Both the position numbers and the translations under genes were made by a program. The notes under the pieces are model-generated. The model was not told the DNA's origin and made no database searches. It saw only the letters and a list, made by a program, of their open reading frames with translations. 64,000 bases of DNA, taken from a virus. Location: the IMG/VR virus record IMGVR_UViG_3300042324_002009, positions 1 through 64,000 of that record, one strand, 5' to 3'. Of this stretch, positions 36,001 to 46,200 are shown one piece after another. Position 1 is the first letter of the stretch; the number at the start of each line of letters is the position of its first letter.

Positions 36001-36345
36001 CTTTCCAACTTAAAAACTGGACCAGATGGGCTGGTTGTTCCATTACACCAACCAGTATTTGCAGCAGTTGCAAATATTGAATCTAAAAAGGAGTGCATTT
36101 GGACACTAAGCCTATTTGGAAAAGAAGTCGTACAAATTAAAAATACTTCAACCTTTATTTGGAGATTTTCAGATCCTGGAGAATATTCACTAAATGTAAA
36201 AGTAACTGATATTAATAACAACGAGTATACGCTAGTCACTAATTTTAATGCAATTCACGCAAATGGAATAAAGGACTATACTAAATACCTTGAAGGCACG
36301 CTTAATCGTCGCAACCTATTACACGGTTCCCGTCGATTTGCTTAA
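33007..36345 (+). CDS. Large baseplate/tail structural protein, 1112 aa
   Basis: First gene of the long late block. Residues about 176-260 (FGIKFNREDALLLKDYDL, then IYPYVGTYKGLINIINILGYRD) resemble the helical part of baseplate wedge proteins of the P2 gpI type, where a GTxxGL-type loop joins tail subunits. Around 495-600 and near the C-terminus (FIWRFSDPGEYSLNVKVTD) are Ig/PKD-like beta domains that could face the outside. No signal peptide. Assignment rests on these patterns and on position right after the late sigma gene; the precise T4 equivalent is unclear. Confidence 0.7.
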   Translation: MDINNLVFFDKNGESYNFSQNADTGAWEGSDYFLPISTALYDVSNLFILEKVGDTYKFPVLEPGSKLTVTWQTAESSDNFFLFTIAKEDPHTDSPTYIERQTRLDITYDDLSPDGFVDLDLAYPLQLNVGFCPSEEVSYNRILNIHYEIGSSKTLIASIYFYGEGEDEDERFRIWLANFGIKFNREDALLLKDYDLKEGLPDWTQINQARKQLLVNRDQIYPYVGTYKGLINIINILGYRDVLRVKEYWQDQDTKSGYYGKYAMVDVTDLLTVGSIDSLDLVDLNGQIKKGGKFKKTEFLALVYEFSVASDVYDDDGVPEVEFTTDFTVDEIFYKLNRLSTKLKTEILPINVVIKDVIGEFIYFSKFNIRSWSDSASITELQINDDYNTVINHPSSKSQLLLIRDIKPLYPKLNGTSEFPEITFNQTAIVPYENRQKYTISEMPDFITAIADYYDDINRYDFELHGQTNPTVTGDDIDGKVGCPITLEAYIPDFMLSDLDGSKFGDFTDGHFTIGNIRYRNGYELEWNITGPQGYVFNWRSALANIVKIPHILPYIGDYLIQSTVYDLQGGQNVSYLHATVLKEEPIIEVFMKVQDKPKYQIKDLYNITIGDLGDSPLYLPFANVVQGNTFNSGLSQHYLDWNTYSNNFGVGNPQTESEIFTPGIGFELVTNSANSAKLQYGTGSSQEGQPTLGDYQNATLQDLILNRLSDFSYTADRLNGFIIKLNTEYPSHTLTHINFYSDDTLGAYALGSYTDADDLADQLNTEADDLNIQEYRYVAVNENIHAHAKRQDRTLHRVLALTYQGSPRFTEHVYTFSYPRLVYSPTLVSTLNSQLSQIAKEIDEDLLFLSVPFDDCLRKTGETSYSTRSFTIPSSFPTSATFPLTRPQEFIVGKKVRASSISRPADWAEGIVTQPSDINSIFITFSNSSLTGTPVSDWKFEYVESIANLTPTEAVAGTPAYWINNQFGNYISFSSTTDPTATVIGFLPSNLDQNTFSLSNLKTGPDGLVVPLHQPVFAAVANIESKKECIWTLSLFGKEVVQIKNTSTFIWRFSDPGEYSLNVKVTDINNNEYTLVTNFNAIHANGIKDYTKYLEGTLNRRNLLHGSRRFA

Positions 36346-36352
36346 TAAATAA
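36343..36352 (+). promoter_or_regulatory. Late-promoter-like motif TAATAAATAA overlapping a stop codon
   Basis: Variant of the repeated late motif, 25 nt before the next start (36377). Its first three bases are the TAA stop of the previous gene. It would allow the 353-aa gene and those after it to be transcribed separately from the 1112-aa gene. Confidence 0.5.
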
Positions 36353-36376
36353 AAAAGACAAAAAATTACTTAAAAA

Positions 36377-37438
36377 ATGGCATTTACTAACCTAAATCTA
36401 AACACAACACCTTTATTAGAAACAACCTTTATTTCTGATATGCGACTAATCGTTAACGCTAACGTTGCTGTCGTTAAAGGTAAAGTTGAAGACTTAATCA
36501 ATACTTTTGAATTTGATTTAACAAACAAATACATTGGGGTTGATAATTACTTTAACCAAGTTAAAACAAATAATGTAATCTTAGGAAATAGTATTTCCTT
36601 TATGGATTCAACCAATGTAATTGGAAGTTTAACTAAATCTACTGGAAAATCAATACTTTCAATTGATAGACTAGTTATTCAAGCTGGCGGATCAATTGAT
36701 ATGACTGGTACCGGCAATGCAATGGCCGTAAAGAAATTAGGAGTAGGTATGTCATTAGTTAATTTACAAAATGTTGCTCTATTTGCAGATGACGGCTTCT
36801 ATGTAGGTTCTCCAGGTACTGCAACTCCTGCAAAAACTCAACTTTATGGAGAGACTTTATTGTTGGGCCAAGCAGTTACTCAAAGTACTGATACAGAAGC
36901 GGTTCCAAATGTAATTACATTAACTGCTGAATCTACCTACTATCATAAGACTCTAGTTTTAAGTAAGTCAAGTAATCAATTCATTTATCTTACTCTTAGA
37001 GCTGGAGATGCAAGTCCTAGTGGAAAACCAGTTTACTTATTCCTAATGGAAGATGCAGCAAACCGCCCAAATCCAGGACAAAGTTTTACTATCATAATTA
37101 AAGATTATAAAGATTCAGGCGGAGTAACTGCAGTACCAATGGCAAACTGGGGAGATATTCGTATTGCTCCAGGTTATATTGACGGAACAAATACTCAAGC
37201 TTTAATAAATGGTGGAACTCATTCAACTGCTGCAACCTCTGCAAATGCGGTAACCTTTGCACTAGCTAATCAATATATTGAAATGTATAATACCTCAATA
37301 CAGCCAGATCTTGGTGGATTTTTAAGCTTTGGTGCATCAGTTACATTAACTAAATTCCAAAATTTACCAGCAATTGGAACAGTTACCGATGCAAGATTTG
37401 TTATTACCGGATCACACAATATTACACTAGTAAACTAA
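36377..37438 (+). CDS. Virion structural protein, 353 aa
   Basis: Not recognised. The N-terminus (residues 1-75) is helical. From about 75 on it is a beta-rich, Gly/Thr-rich protein with repeated short strands (VIQAGGSIDMTGTGNAM, LGVGMSLVNLQNVALFADDGFYVG), which suggests a fibre-like or beta-solenoid shape. The end region (FVITGSHNITLVN) is also strand-forming. It sits between large tail genes, 15 nt before the next start, and is preceded by a late-type motif. Its N-terminal pattern is loosely like that of the Thr-rich protein at 55987. Confidence 0.65.
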   Translation: MAFTNLNLNTTPLLETTFISDMRLIVNANVAVVKGKVEDLINTFEFDLTNKYIGVDNYFNQVKTNNVILGNSISFMDSTNVIGSLTKSTGKSILSIDRLVIQAGGSIDMTGTGNAMAVKKLGVGMSLVNLQNVALFADDGFYVGSPGTATPAKTQLYGETLLLGQAVTQSTDTEAVPNVITLTAESTYYHKTLVLSKSSNQFIYLTLRAGDASPSGKPVYLFLMEDAANRPNPGQSFTIIIKDYKDSGGVTAVPMANWGDIRIAPGYIDGTNTQALINGGTHSTAATSANAVTFALANQYIEMYNTSIQPDLGGFLSFGASVTLTKFQNLPAIGTVTDARFVITGSHNITLVN

Positions 37439-37453
37439 TTTAACTAAATACCT

Positions 37454-39631
37454 ATGGCAGTTGCACCACTAATAAAACCAATACAAACTCAAAAAGGAAT
37501 GTTTTATACATTCCAGAGTTCTATTGAAGATTTAAGTTTAACCTTTAATAATAATACAAATAAGTTTAAATTTTCTAAATTTGCTCTATTGCGTATTCCA
37601 GAAATTGGAATCCCAACCTCTATGACAACTGATAATAAAAGTCAGTTTTTTGCACAAGGTGAAACTCCAATATTTTCAAATCTATCAAATAATGAAAATT
37701 TAAACCTAGCAAATAGTTTTCAAAACTATGCGCTTAATCTTGAAAGTCTATTAATTTCCCAAACTTCTTATAAAAGAGAAAAGAAATTAAATGTATCTGA
37801 GAGAGTATTTTGGAAATGGTTAAAAGAAACCGGTGCAATTCGTTGGAGAGATTCAAATACTACTGAAGTTATTCAAACTTTACCAGTCGGTGACAGCCGT
37901 TGGAGTGAAGACTGGTATGATCCAACCTTAACTACGTATGACCGAGTTGTTAAATATATTGGCGAAATTGATGTAGTAAACTCAGTTCGTAGTAAAGATA
38001 ATTCTTATAGTGAATTGTATATCCATGTACCAACAAACGTAGGTGCAACTCCAACTGTGCTATTTCAGTCAAAACCTGATGAGAATTACGGACCTGATAT
38101 GATTATTGTAAATACTCCAGGCGATCCACTTGATCTTGAATATCTTAATGGCAGACACTATAATGATACTCATCCATTTACTGGAATGAGCTTACAAGCT
38201 TTTTACGATTTAGATGCAAATATAGTTGACAATTATATTTCAGATACACTAACAGTACAGCCAATTTCTACTGGATTTTGGTGGGGACCTCGCTCTGTTC
38301 AAAATGCATATTATACAGATAGAGCAGAATATTTTGGAACACCATATGGTGGAGTACTAACGTCTGCGCCTAAACGTCAAAGAATTTTTAAAGACTACCC
38401 AGCCTCATCTAGATCAGTTGAATATATCAGATCTACTCATGATGGTATGACTATTGACTTTAATTTATCAAATTACTTATTAGCTCAACAAAATACAAAT
38501 ATTAAATCATTTGCTCAATTAAATGATAGTTATACAAACAGCGATTTTGAGTTTAACGCAATTCTTGTTTATTATGATGTATACGATCCATCACCAACCG
38601 CTGTTGCTGGTACTGAACCGGTTACTGTAACTAATTTGTATGGAGTTTACTTCTTAAATAAAGTAGTTCAAAGCGGTAGTGAACATATCATACCAATGAT
38701 AACTAAGAATAAGCCAGACACCATTAATAAAACAAATGGAAATGCTTTTGCTTTTAAGATAAACTTAAAATTTGATACATCAATTGAAGACGTAGCTGTT
38801 GAAAAATCAGTTAATGACTATAGCACAGTTGCTCTAGAATTATTTTATGATGTATTAACGGAAATGCGATCATTACAAACCAAATTTAATGATAAACTAC
38901 TTGAACTTGAATCTTTAAAAACCGATGTTGATTTAGCAAAAGATGCGCTACTAAATACTACTTCGTTAACTAGTATTTCTACTAGACTTAGTAATCTTGA
39001 AACAACCGTTGCTGCCTCAACTTCTGCTTTTGCTGAAGCTACTTCAATAATGATGTTAATTGACAGTGTAAATAGTAGAATTGATGAACTATTAAGCGGT
39101 ACGGTTTCATTACAGATAAAATATAACACCGATTCATTTAAACCTGGATATGGTATGGTTTTAGATAAAACTATCCCAGGCCAAATTGTATTTGCCTCAG
39201 GCGTTCAAACCTATTCAGTAATTAATGAAGTTGATTTTAGCGTTAATGTACAAGGAGAAAAATATGTAAACTTAGGAATTGGTGGAACCCAAATCCGTCA
39301 TCTTAAATTAAACGGCTCAGGTAATCCAATACCATTTACTCTTACTAGAAATTTAACTCTATTCATTGATGATTCTGTAAATTCATGGAAATTAGGTCAA
39401 ACCTTAAGAATTGTTTGTGATTCGCAAATCATTCCGAGTACTTACACAATTACCGTAAAAACAGATTCACAAAATATAACAAATTCACTTTCGTCTTATA
39501 ATACAATAATTGCACAATTAAATGCGGCAGATTTTCCTACAACATATGGAAGAACTGGTACAACTATTATTGATATTATATGTACAAATGCTAAAACTTT
39601 AACGTTTAGCGTAGATAAAATAATAAGATAA
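37454..39631 (+). CDS. Virion structural protein with coiled coil, 725 aa
   Basis: Not recognised. The N-terminal two thirds are beta-rich with many aromatic residues. Residues about 464-550 form a clear coiled coil (LFYDVLTEMRSLQTKFNDK, then LSNLETTVAAS and INSRIDELL-like heptads), indicating an oligomer, probably a trimer. The last 170 residues are beta-rich again (RNLTLFIDDSVNSWKLGQTL). This head-coil-tip layout is typical of tail fibre or baseplate appendage proteins. It ends 4 nt before the next gene, so translation is probably coupled. Confidence 0.65.
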   Translation: MAVAPLIKPIQTQKGMFYTFQSSIEDLSLTFNNNTNKFKFSKFALLRIPEIGIPTSMTTDNKSQFFAQGETPIFSNLSNNENLNLANSFQNYALNLESLLISQTSYKREKKLNVSERVFWKWLKETGAIRWRDSNTTEVIQTLPVGDSRWSEDWYDPTLTTYDRVVKYIGEIDVVNSVRSKDNSYSELYIHVPTNVGATPTVLFQSKPDENYGPDMIIVNTPGDPLDLEYLNGRHYNDTHPFTGMSLQAFYDLDANIVDNYISDTLTVQPISTGFWWGPRSVQNAYYTDRAEYFGTPYGGVLTSAPKRQRIFKDYPASSRSVEYIRSTHDGMTIDFNLSNYLLAQQNTNIKSFAQLNDSYTNSDFEFNAILVYYDVYDPSPTAVAGTEPVTVTNLYGVYFLNKVVQSGSEHIIPMITKNKPDTINKTNGNAFAFKINLKFDTSIEDVAVEKSVNDYSTVALELFYDVLTEMRSLQTKFNDKLLELESLKTDVDLAKDALLNTTSLTSISTRLSNLETTVAASTSAFAEATSIMMLIDSVNSRIDELLSGTVSLQIKYNTDSFKPGYGMVLDKTIPGQIVFASGVQTYSVINEVDFSVNVQGEKYVNLGIGGTQIRHLKLNGSGNPIPFTLTRNLTLFIDDSVNSWKLGQTLRIVCDSQIIPSTYTITVKTDSQNITNSLSSYNTIIAQLNAADFPTTYGRTGTTIIDIICTNAKTLTFSVDKIIR

Positions 39632-39635
39632 CTAA

Positions 39636-42600
39636 ATGGCAGCAGACAAATCATCATTAAGCGATTACTTAGCTGAGCTCGGTGTCGATATTAATAATCT
39701 TCAAGAATTTTTACTTAAACTTTCTTTAATATTATCAACCAAGTCAGACTCGGTTACAATTAACCAAACTTTACAAGATGGGACAACCGCAAAGTATCTA
39801 GTACCATCATTTGGTTACTTAAGCGGCCGTGTTAATAGCATAGAGCAAAAATTCAATGATTTATTAACAGGCAATGCTAATCAATTTGGCGTTAAAGATG
39901 CGGAAGGTAATTTAAAAACCTTTGAATTAAAAGACATATCCGCAGTTATTTCTGATTTAGAAAATGTTAGTAATTCTGGAGTTACGTTACCTGCAAACTT
40001 TAATTATAAAACAAACTGGTTTTTTGAATCATTTTTAAATCCATTACTCTATATTAATGTAGATACTTCTACAATTACAGCTGACTCAGATATTAATAAA
40101 TTTGAGGTTAAACGACTAATTATTACAAGTAAAACTCAAGCTAATTTAGATTATTTTGATGCAACATATAAAGGCAAAAATGATTTAGTGTATGCAGATG
40201 TAATTAAAGATTTAGGTACTCGAATAATTGACTATTTTGAAGATGAATCTGAGGTTGAATTACCTCCATCTAAAAATACAGTTAGAGGAACCTTTGATAT
40301 ATTACAGGTTTTAGAAGATTCTTCAACTGAACTAATTGGTGGTCAAACCCTAAGTAATGCAATTCGTAGATATAAATTAAATACTCTAAGATACTCAACA
40401 ATTTCAGGATCAACTACGGTTGACAAATTGTTGGCTGAAGGAGACATATTGCTTGCATCAGATAATTCAGAATTTAAAGTTAAAACAATTGATGCCAATT
40501 CAAAAACCGTAATTTTATCGTTAATTTTTGGAACAGCAGGTTTAAAAAAAGGAGCTGCCGAGCTAAGAATAAAACCTCAATTAACTAAAGAATCAATTAT
40601 TCAAGTAAATTTAGGATATAATGAAAGAAACCTGATTTTCTTACGCCCAATTAGTAATAGGCTTTCAATAACAACTGATCAATACTCTAAAGGGTTTGGA
40701 ATATTTACTAATGAATTGAATATTACTATGAATAATGGTAATCAATTATCACTAACTGATTTTTATACAACATATGTTTCAGATTTTGGAATGCTTTTCC
40801 TAAGTTATGCAAAAGAAAAAAAGCTTCCATCTTCGCTTGGCCAAATTCCAAATAGGGTAGCAATTTCAGCAGATAATTTTAAAGTTATTCAAACTGACCA
40901 ACATATTCAAGATGCCGATAATACATTAGCCATCAAACAAAAGATTTCAGCAAAGGAACAAGCGGTTGCTCAAATTAGAGAAATCGATACTCAAATTTCG
41001 GCAGCTAGAGCTAACTTAAACACAAATGCGTCTTTAAATGAATCACAAAGGTTAAAGTTACAAAAAGATTTATCAACATTTTCTGATACAAGAGCAACGC
41101 TAACTAATACTCAACAGAGTTTAATTTCAGATATTACAACTTCGATTAAATCAACTCCAAGTTTTATAACTAATCCAAGCTATAGAGTTAGAGGTTTTTG
41201 GGCAATCCCAGAGCCGCTTAGTAGTGCTTATGGAGTTCAACAAGTTGCTCAATTTAAAATAGCATATCGTACACTAAGTAAAACTGGTAATTCAAAAACA
41301 GCTGATCAATTAGAATTTGTTGATGCGGCTGGTAATAGAGTAACTGGAGCATTTTCTCCATGGACTGAATATTTATCAAAAGCTAGAACTAAGACATTAA
41401 ATCCATTAACTGGATTCTATGAATGGGCCGATGAAAATATTTCGGATCCAAATCAAGTTAATGCAAACCAATTAGATATTCCAATTAAAAAAGGCGAAGT
41501 TATTGAAATCAGAATAAAAAGTTTGTCTGAAGCTGGTTGGCCTGATTCTCCAGTTGAATCTGACTGGTCTGATACTATTTTAATAGAATTTCCAGCTGGT
41601 ATTGAAACTGCTGAAGACGCAACTATTGTTTCTCAACAAGCCTTTGCCGACGAAACCAGAATAAATTTCCAATCTGAGTTAAATGCAAAAGGTTTAGATA
41701 TTCACTTAAGTTCTGCATTCACTACTCGTGATAAATATTTTGCTCATAAATCTGAAGATATTGCAAGCGGCTTTTTTGCTAGTGATGGAAGCGTAGTTGA
41801 TCTTTATACAAAGGTCAAAAGTATTTCAGATTCAATTAGTGCTGTACAAACATCTTTATCAACTGGAGCAGGCGCTCTATCTGTAAGTATTGTAGACCAA
41901 TCTGGAAATCAACAAACTATTACTAATGGCCAATCATTGGAATTATTTGCTGGATATTATAAAGATTTAATTAAAGATACTAGCGTTGTCCCAGTAGTAT
42001 ATAATCACGGTAGAGTATTAGCAACTCAATACCTAATTCAATTACAAAACACTTCGCAAACTCCACTACAATTAATTTCTACACTAAATGGAGGACTTGC
42101 TGAAATTGCACCATCTACTAATGCCTATACTAATCCAGCGGTTAATTACCATGCCAATTTAAGATATGATAGGGCTCCATTAGTTATCAATAACTCAGTT
42201 AGCTCAAGTATTGGTGGATTTGTACAGAAAGACGGGTATCAATCGTCTCAAGTTAGGAGTCAATATATTTACGCAAGATACAAAAGTGTAACTTTAGCAA
42301 ATTTCCTATATTCTGGAGATAAACAAGGCGGTAGTGCTGGTACACCAAGTACTTATGGAGATGGAGATTTTGCAGGCGTTGTATATTCAGCATCAACTTC
42401 CAACTATACGTATGCTGGTATAACTATCGGTTCTACTAAAGTTCCATATTCGTCTGGTCATTATTTACCATTTAATCCAACCACTGCAACTCCGCTATAT
42501 ACTGGAGCGGCTGTTACTAATACAAATATTTGGAATGGTGTAGTTACATCAAATGTCCCAGAAGGTGGAGGCCAAGTTAGTGAATTTTGTATTCATAAAA

Positions 42601-43271
42601 GCCATCCAAGCATTATTGCTGGTGGATCAGCAAATATTACTTGGAATAACTCAACCTATAATGTGTCTAGACCAACATATTCAGTTGCCGAGACAATTCA
42701 AAAATATTTACCATTTAGTCATGCAATTCATTTTGAAACAACTGAGGCTGAATCTCAAAATGTTTTTGGAGCAAATTATTATGAGCAAGCAGTTTATGTA
42801 AAACCAGCTTCCGTAATCTTAGGCACGACTGCAGTTAATATGAGAGAAAATCAATATCCTATTAAAATGGGATTTGTAAATAGCGATGAATGGTTAGTTG
42901 GAAAATATACATGTGGAGCATATTTGTATATTGCACCACAGTCGCATACTACTATTTCAGTAGACGGCCTTAGCCCAGCCGGCTCTCAAAAAATGTTAGA
43001 CTTTGGCGCTGAATCCGCTATTAAAATTCCGCTAATTTTTCAATTTAGAGCATCTGATAAATTAGGATATGTCGGCGGATGGAGATCAGCCGTTCCTGCT
43101 GGATTAAAAAACGTAAGATACGCTAAGAAATTAGGTATTGATATTTACTCATTAAATTCAGTATTCTCATTTGATGTTTTAGTTAGAACTCAATACGAAA
43201 AAGAAACTGCAGTTGTTACTCCAGTTAGCGCTCTAGCAGTTTCATCAACTGGTATTGGTGCTTCTGCTTAA
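39636..43271 (+). CDS. Large virion structural protein, 1211 aa
   Basis: Not recognised as a named family. An N-terminal helical part (LAELGVDINNLQEFLLKLSLIL) precedes mixed domains. A long coiled coil lies at about 431-501 (KEQAVAQIREIDTQISAARA and following). A fibronectin III-like region follows at about 505-650 (EIRIKSLSEAGWPDSPVESD). The C-terminal half is beta-rich with a YNHGRVLATQYLIQLQN segment and many Ser/Thr/Gly. This is the usual build of phage baseplate-to-fibre connectors. It is in a tight late operon (4 and 15 nt gaps). Confidence 0.68.
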   Translation: MAADKSSLSDYLAELGVDINNLQEFLLKLSLILSTKSDSVTINQTLQDGTTAKYLVPSFGYLSGRVNSIEQKFNDLLTGNANQFGVKDAEGNLKTFELKDISAVISDLENVSNSGVTLPANFNYKTNWFFESFLNPLLYINVDTSTITADSDINKFEVKRLIITSKTQANLDYFDATYKGKNDLVYADVIKDLGTRIIDYFEDESEVELPPSKNTVRGTFDILQVLEDSSTELIGGQTLSNAIRRYKLNTLRYSTISGSTTVDKLLAEGDILLASDNSEFKVKTIDANSKTVILSLIFGTAGLKKGAAELRIKPQLTKESIIQVNLGYNERNLIFLRPISNRLSITTDQYSKGFGIFTNELNITMNNGNQLSLTDFYTTYVSDFGMLFLSYAKEKKLPSSLGQIPNRVAISADNFKVIQTDQHIQDADNTLAIKQKISAKEQAVAQIREIDTQISAARANLNTNASLNESQRLKLQKDLSTFSDTRATLTNTQQSLISDITTSIKSTPSFITNPSYRVRGFWAIPEPLSSAYGVQQVAQFKIAYRTLSKTGNSKTADQLEFVDAAGNRVTGAFSPWTEYLSKARTKTLNPLTGFYEWADENISDPNQVNANQLDIPIKKGEVIEIRIKSLSEAGWPDSPVESDWSDTILIEFPAGIETAEDATIVSQQAFADETRINFQSELNAKGLDIHLSSAFTTRDKYFAHKSEDIASGFFASDGSVVDLYTKVKSISDSISAVQTSLSTGAGALSVSIVDQSGNQQTITNGQSLELFAGYYKDLIKDTSVVPVVYNHGRVLATQYLIQLQNTSQTPLQLISTLNGGLAEIAPSTNAYTNPAVNYHANLRYDRAPLVINNSVSSSIGGFVQKDGYQSSQVRSQYIYARYKSVTLANFLYSGDKQGGSAGTPSTYGDGDFAGVVYSASTSNYTYAGITIGSTKVPYSSGHYLPFNPTTATPLYTGAAVTNTNIWNGVVTSNVPEGGGQVSEFCIHKSHPSIIAGGSANITWNNSTYNVSRPTYSVAETIQKYLPFSHAIHFETTEAESQNVFGANYYEQAVYVKPASVILGTTAVNMRENQYPIKMGFVNSDEWLVGKYTCGAYLYIAPQSHTTISVDGLSPAGSQKMLDFGAESAIKIPLIFQFRASDKLGYVGGWRSAVPAGLKNVRYAKKLGIDIYSLNSVFSFDVLVRTQYEKETAVVTPVSALAVSSTGIGASA

Positions 43272-43286
43272 AATAAAAACTAAATA

Positions 43287-46200
43287 GTGATAGATCAAAA
43301 TTTAACATATACCCGAATTGCTGAAAGAAATGTTAGTTTTCAATTACTTAGAACTAACCCAAAATTAACAACTAATATAAAATTAACAGTTGATTCAGGT
43401 GGTGATTTATGGCTTAACTCAATTAATGCAAATTCTCAATTATCTAGCCAAAAATATAAGAGATTTGCAATTTCTGAAACTTCTAATCATGAAGTTAACT
43501 TATACCGATTTTATGATAATGGAAAAACCCCAACCTCAATTTCATATCAGTTAGGCTCAACTATTGGATTAAATGCAATTGCGAAAGATTTAAAAGATCA
43601 ATATGATTTTGATCTATATACAAGTGGAGCTAAATATTTAACGGATAAGCAATATTCTGAGAAATTTACATATTTTGCACCAATTTATTTAGATAAAGTA
43701 CTACCTGAAAAATTTGTAATTTTTAAAATACCTGGAGCTTCCAATTATACAGCTGGCGCAGGAAGAGAACTTTACAATAATGGAACTGGTTCAACTCAAA
43801 AATTTGCAACTGACTTATTTACAAATGCCGAAGTTATAAAGGTATTTGACCTAAGTGAATCTTCTAAACTTGGAAAATACATACACAATATTTCAAAAAA
43901 TCCAATGTTTACCCAAAATCCACTTTATGTTAATTATAAAGATGGTGGATATTCAATTTATAGAGGAGCTTCAATTTCTTCAGGTACCTATGTTGAATTA
44001 CCTGAATTAATTAGTAGTGTACTAAGCCGATCATTACCTTTATTAAAAGTTGAACAATTTGTAACATTAGGTTTTGAAAGAAATAATATAGTTCATCCAA
44101 AAATTTTAAATTTAGAATTTTTATTTGACGACATTACTGCAAACCCATATGAGTTTAACCGATATTTTGGAGTTTATTGCAACGATATTGATCTTGAAAC
44201 TTTTGAATTTGATTTAGCTAAAATGTATGAATTAAGCTTATCTGAAAATACTGCAGATAATGATCAAACATTTTCAACTAATTTTACACAATCTGATGAT
44301 ATTTCATTTACTTTAACTAACTCAACTGGTGTTAAATTACGCGGCTATGGATTATCAAAAAATTTATCAGATATTTATTATAATCGCACAAGTACAAATA
44401 CTTTATTTTTTCCATATTTAAAAACTAAAAATAATCAAATACATTTAATTAAACCACTATCTTGGAATCAAACAGATACCTTAGTTGATTTTCAATTAGA
44501 TGATAACCAATTTGATTTAGGCTTAGCATTTGGGCCAACTGACCTAATTACTCAAGAAACTGCTGAATTATCAAAATTAGATACTAAAGCTACAATTCTT
44601 ATTCAAGTCTTTAATACTCCGCAACACCTAGATAAGCTACGAATATATCATCCAAGCGGATCAATGTTTAGTATAACTGATAGTGGCGGCAAATATGATG
44701 AACTTGTTTTTGTATCTGGCTATTTTGTAGATAACGAAAGTTATTCATTATCATATTTATCAAGTGGTGAATCTGTAATATACGTTAATGCAGATAAAGA
44801 TTTAGAACAAATTGCTCAAGCAATTGTTGATATTGCAAGTGACTTTAAAGATTCCTCAATTACTGGGATACGAATGAATAATCATGCATTTATTCAAACT
44901 CAAAGTTATGGAAATACTTTTGGTTCATTAAAAGTTAGATCGTTAGAAGCTGTCTCAATTCTTCCTAAGTTTAAAATAAACGATAAAGTTACCGGTGATT
45001 TAGTTTTTGCAGATGGCGGATTTTTAAATAGGCCTCATCCAATTATTGCATTAGGTAATGCAACTAAATTAGCTAATCAATTAGATAATATTGTAGTGAA
45101 AACAAATCAAAATTGGTCAAAAATTAGCCGAATTTGTAATTTAGCAGACCCGATTAAAACCGGCCTTTCATTAACTGACCAACTCACCGCAATTACTGAT
45201 TTTAAAACAAAAGCCTCAATTCAATTAGTCGATAATGAGACAATTAGATTTGATCATGGTAAAATTGAAATAAGAAAAAATTTCAAACCTTCAATTGGAG
45301 TATTATCTATATTTGAAACAATGGATTTTAATTTCTCAACATATACTAGTGACTATTCTAGAAATTTATTATTGGACATTTATAAAGATTTTTTTATTCC
45401 AGAAAATACACTATTGTTAGATTTTACTAAGTATACATATCAATTAGTTGGTGATGGTACTGTTAATATAAACGGAATAGACTATTCAGATTCAGCTACT
45501 TTAATTTGGCAAAATACTTCAACTATATCCAAATATAATGTTAGGTCAAATGGGCCTAGTGGAAAACCTATTTTGATATATGGTTTAAAATTACCAGCCT
45601 CGTCTTCTACCAGCAGTAATAGATTAGATATTCCATATTTTGATGAATCGCAAGATGCTTTAAATTATATTGGCCCATTTTCAATAAAGGCAGATCATGT
45701 TGCAATTGACCCAACTTTACCAACCTACTCATATCGAGACAAGTTTTTACAAAGTAACTTATCTAGTGAGTATCATGCATATTTAGAAAATTATACAACT
45801 GATTTTGCAATAGACGGTCGCGTAATTCCGTATATTACCAAATGGGGAATTACTGACTCAACTGATGTTAGAGATAACTCATATCGACTAAATTCAGATA
45901 TTCTTTTTGGAAAGGATAATTTTGGGCCATCTCATAGAGAGACCTCGGCTACTCCTGAAAAGCTAACGCATGAATGGTTTTATATTGAATCTGATTTTGG
46001 TTATACCAAAGATATTTCACTAGCTAGAAATAATTTTTACTATTTTGATCAACCTTTAATAATTAATGAATTAATTAATTCGGATACATATTTTAATAAT
46101 TACTTTACATATCTTCCAACAATTGATGGACAGTATAATTCTATCAATAACTTAGAATACTCATCAACTGATAATATTCAAGTAGGACGACCTCAATATC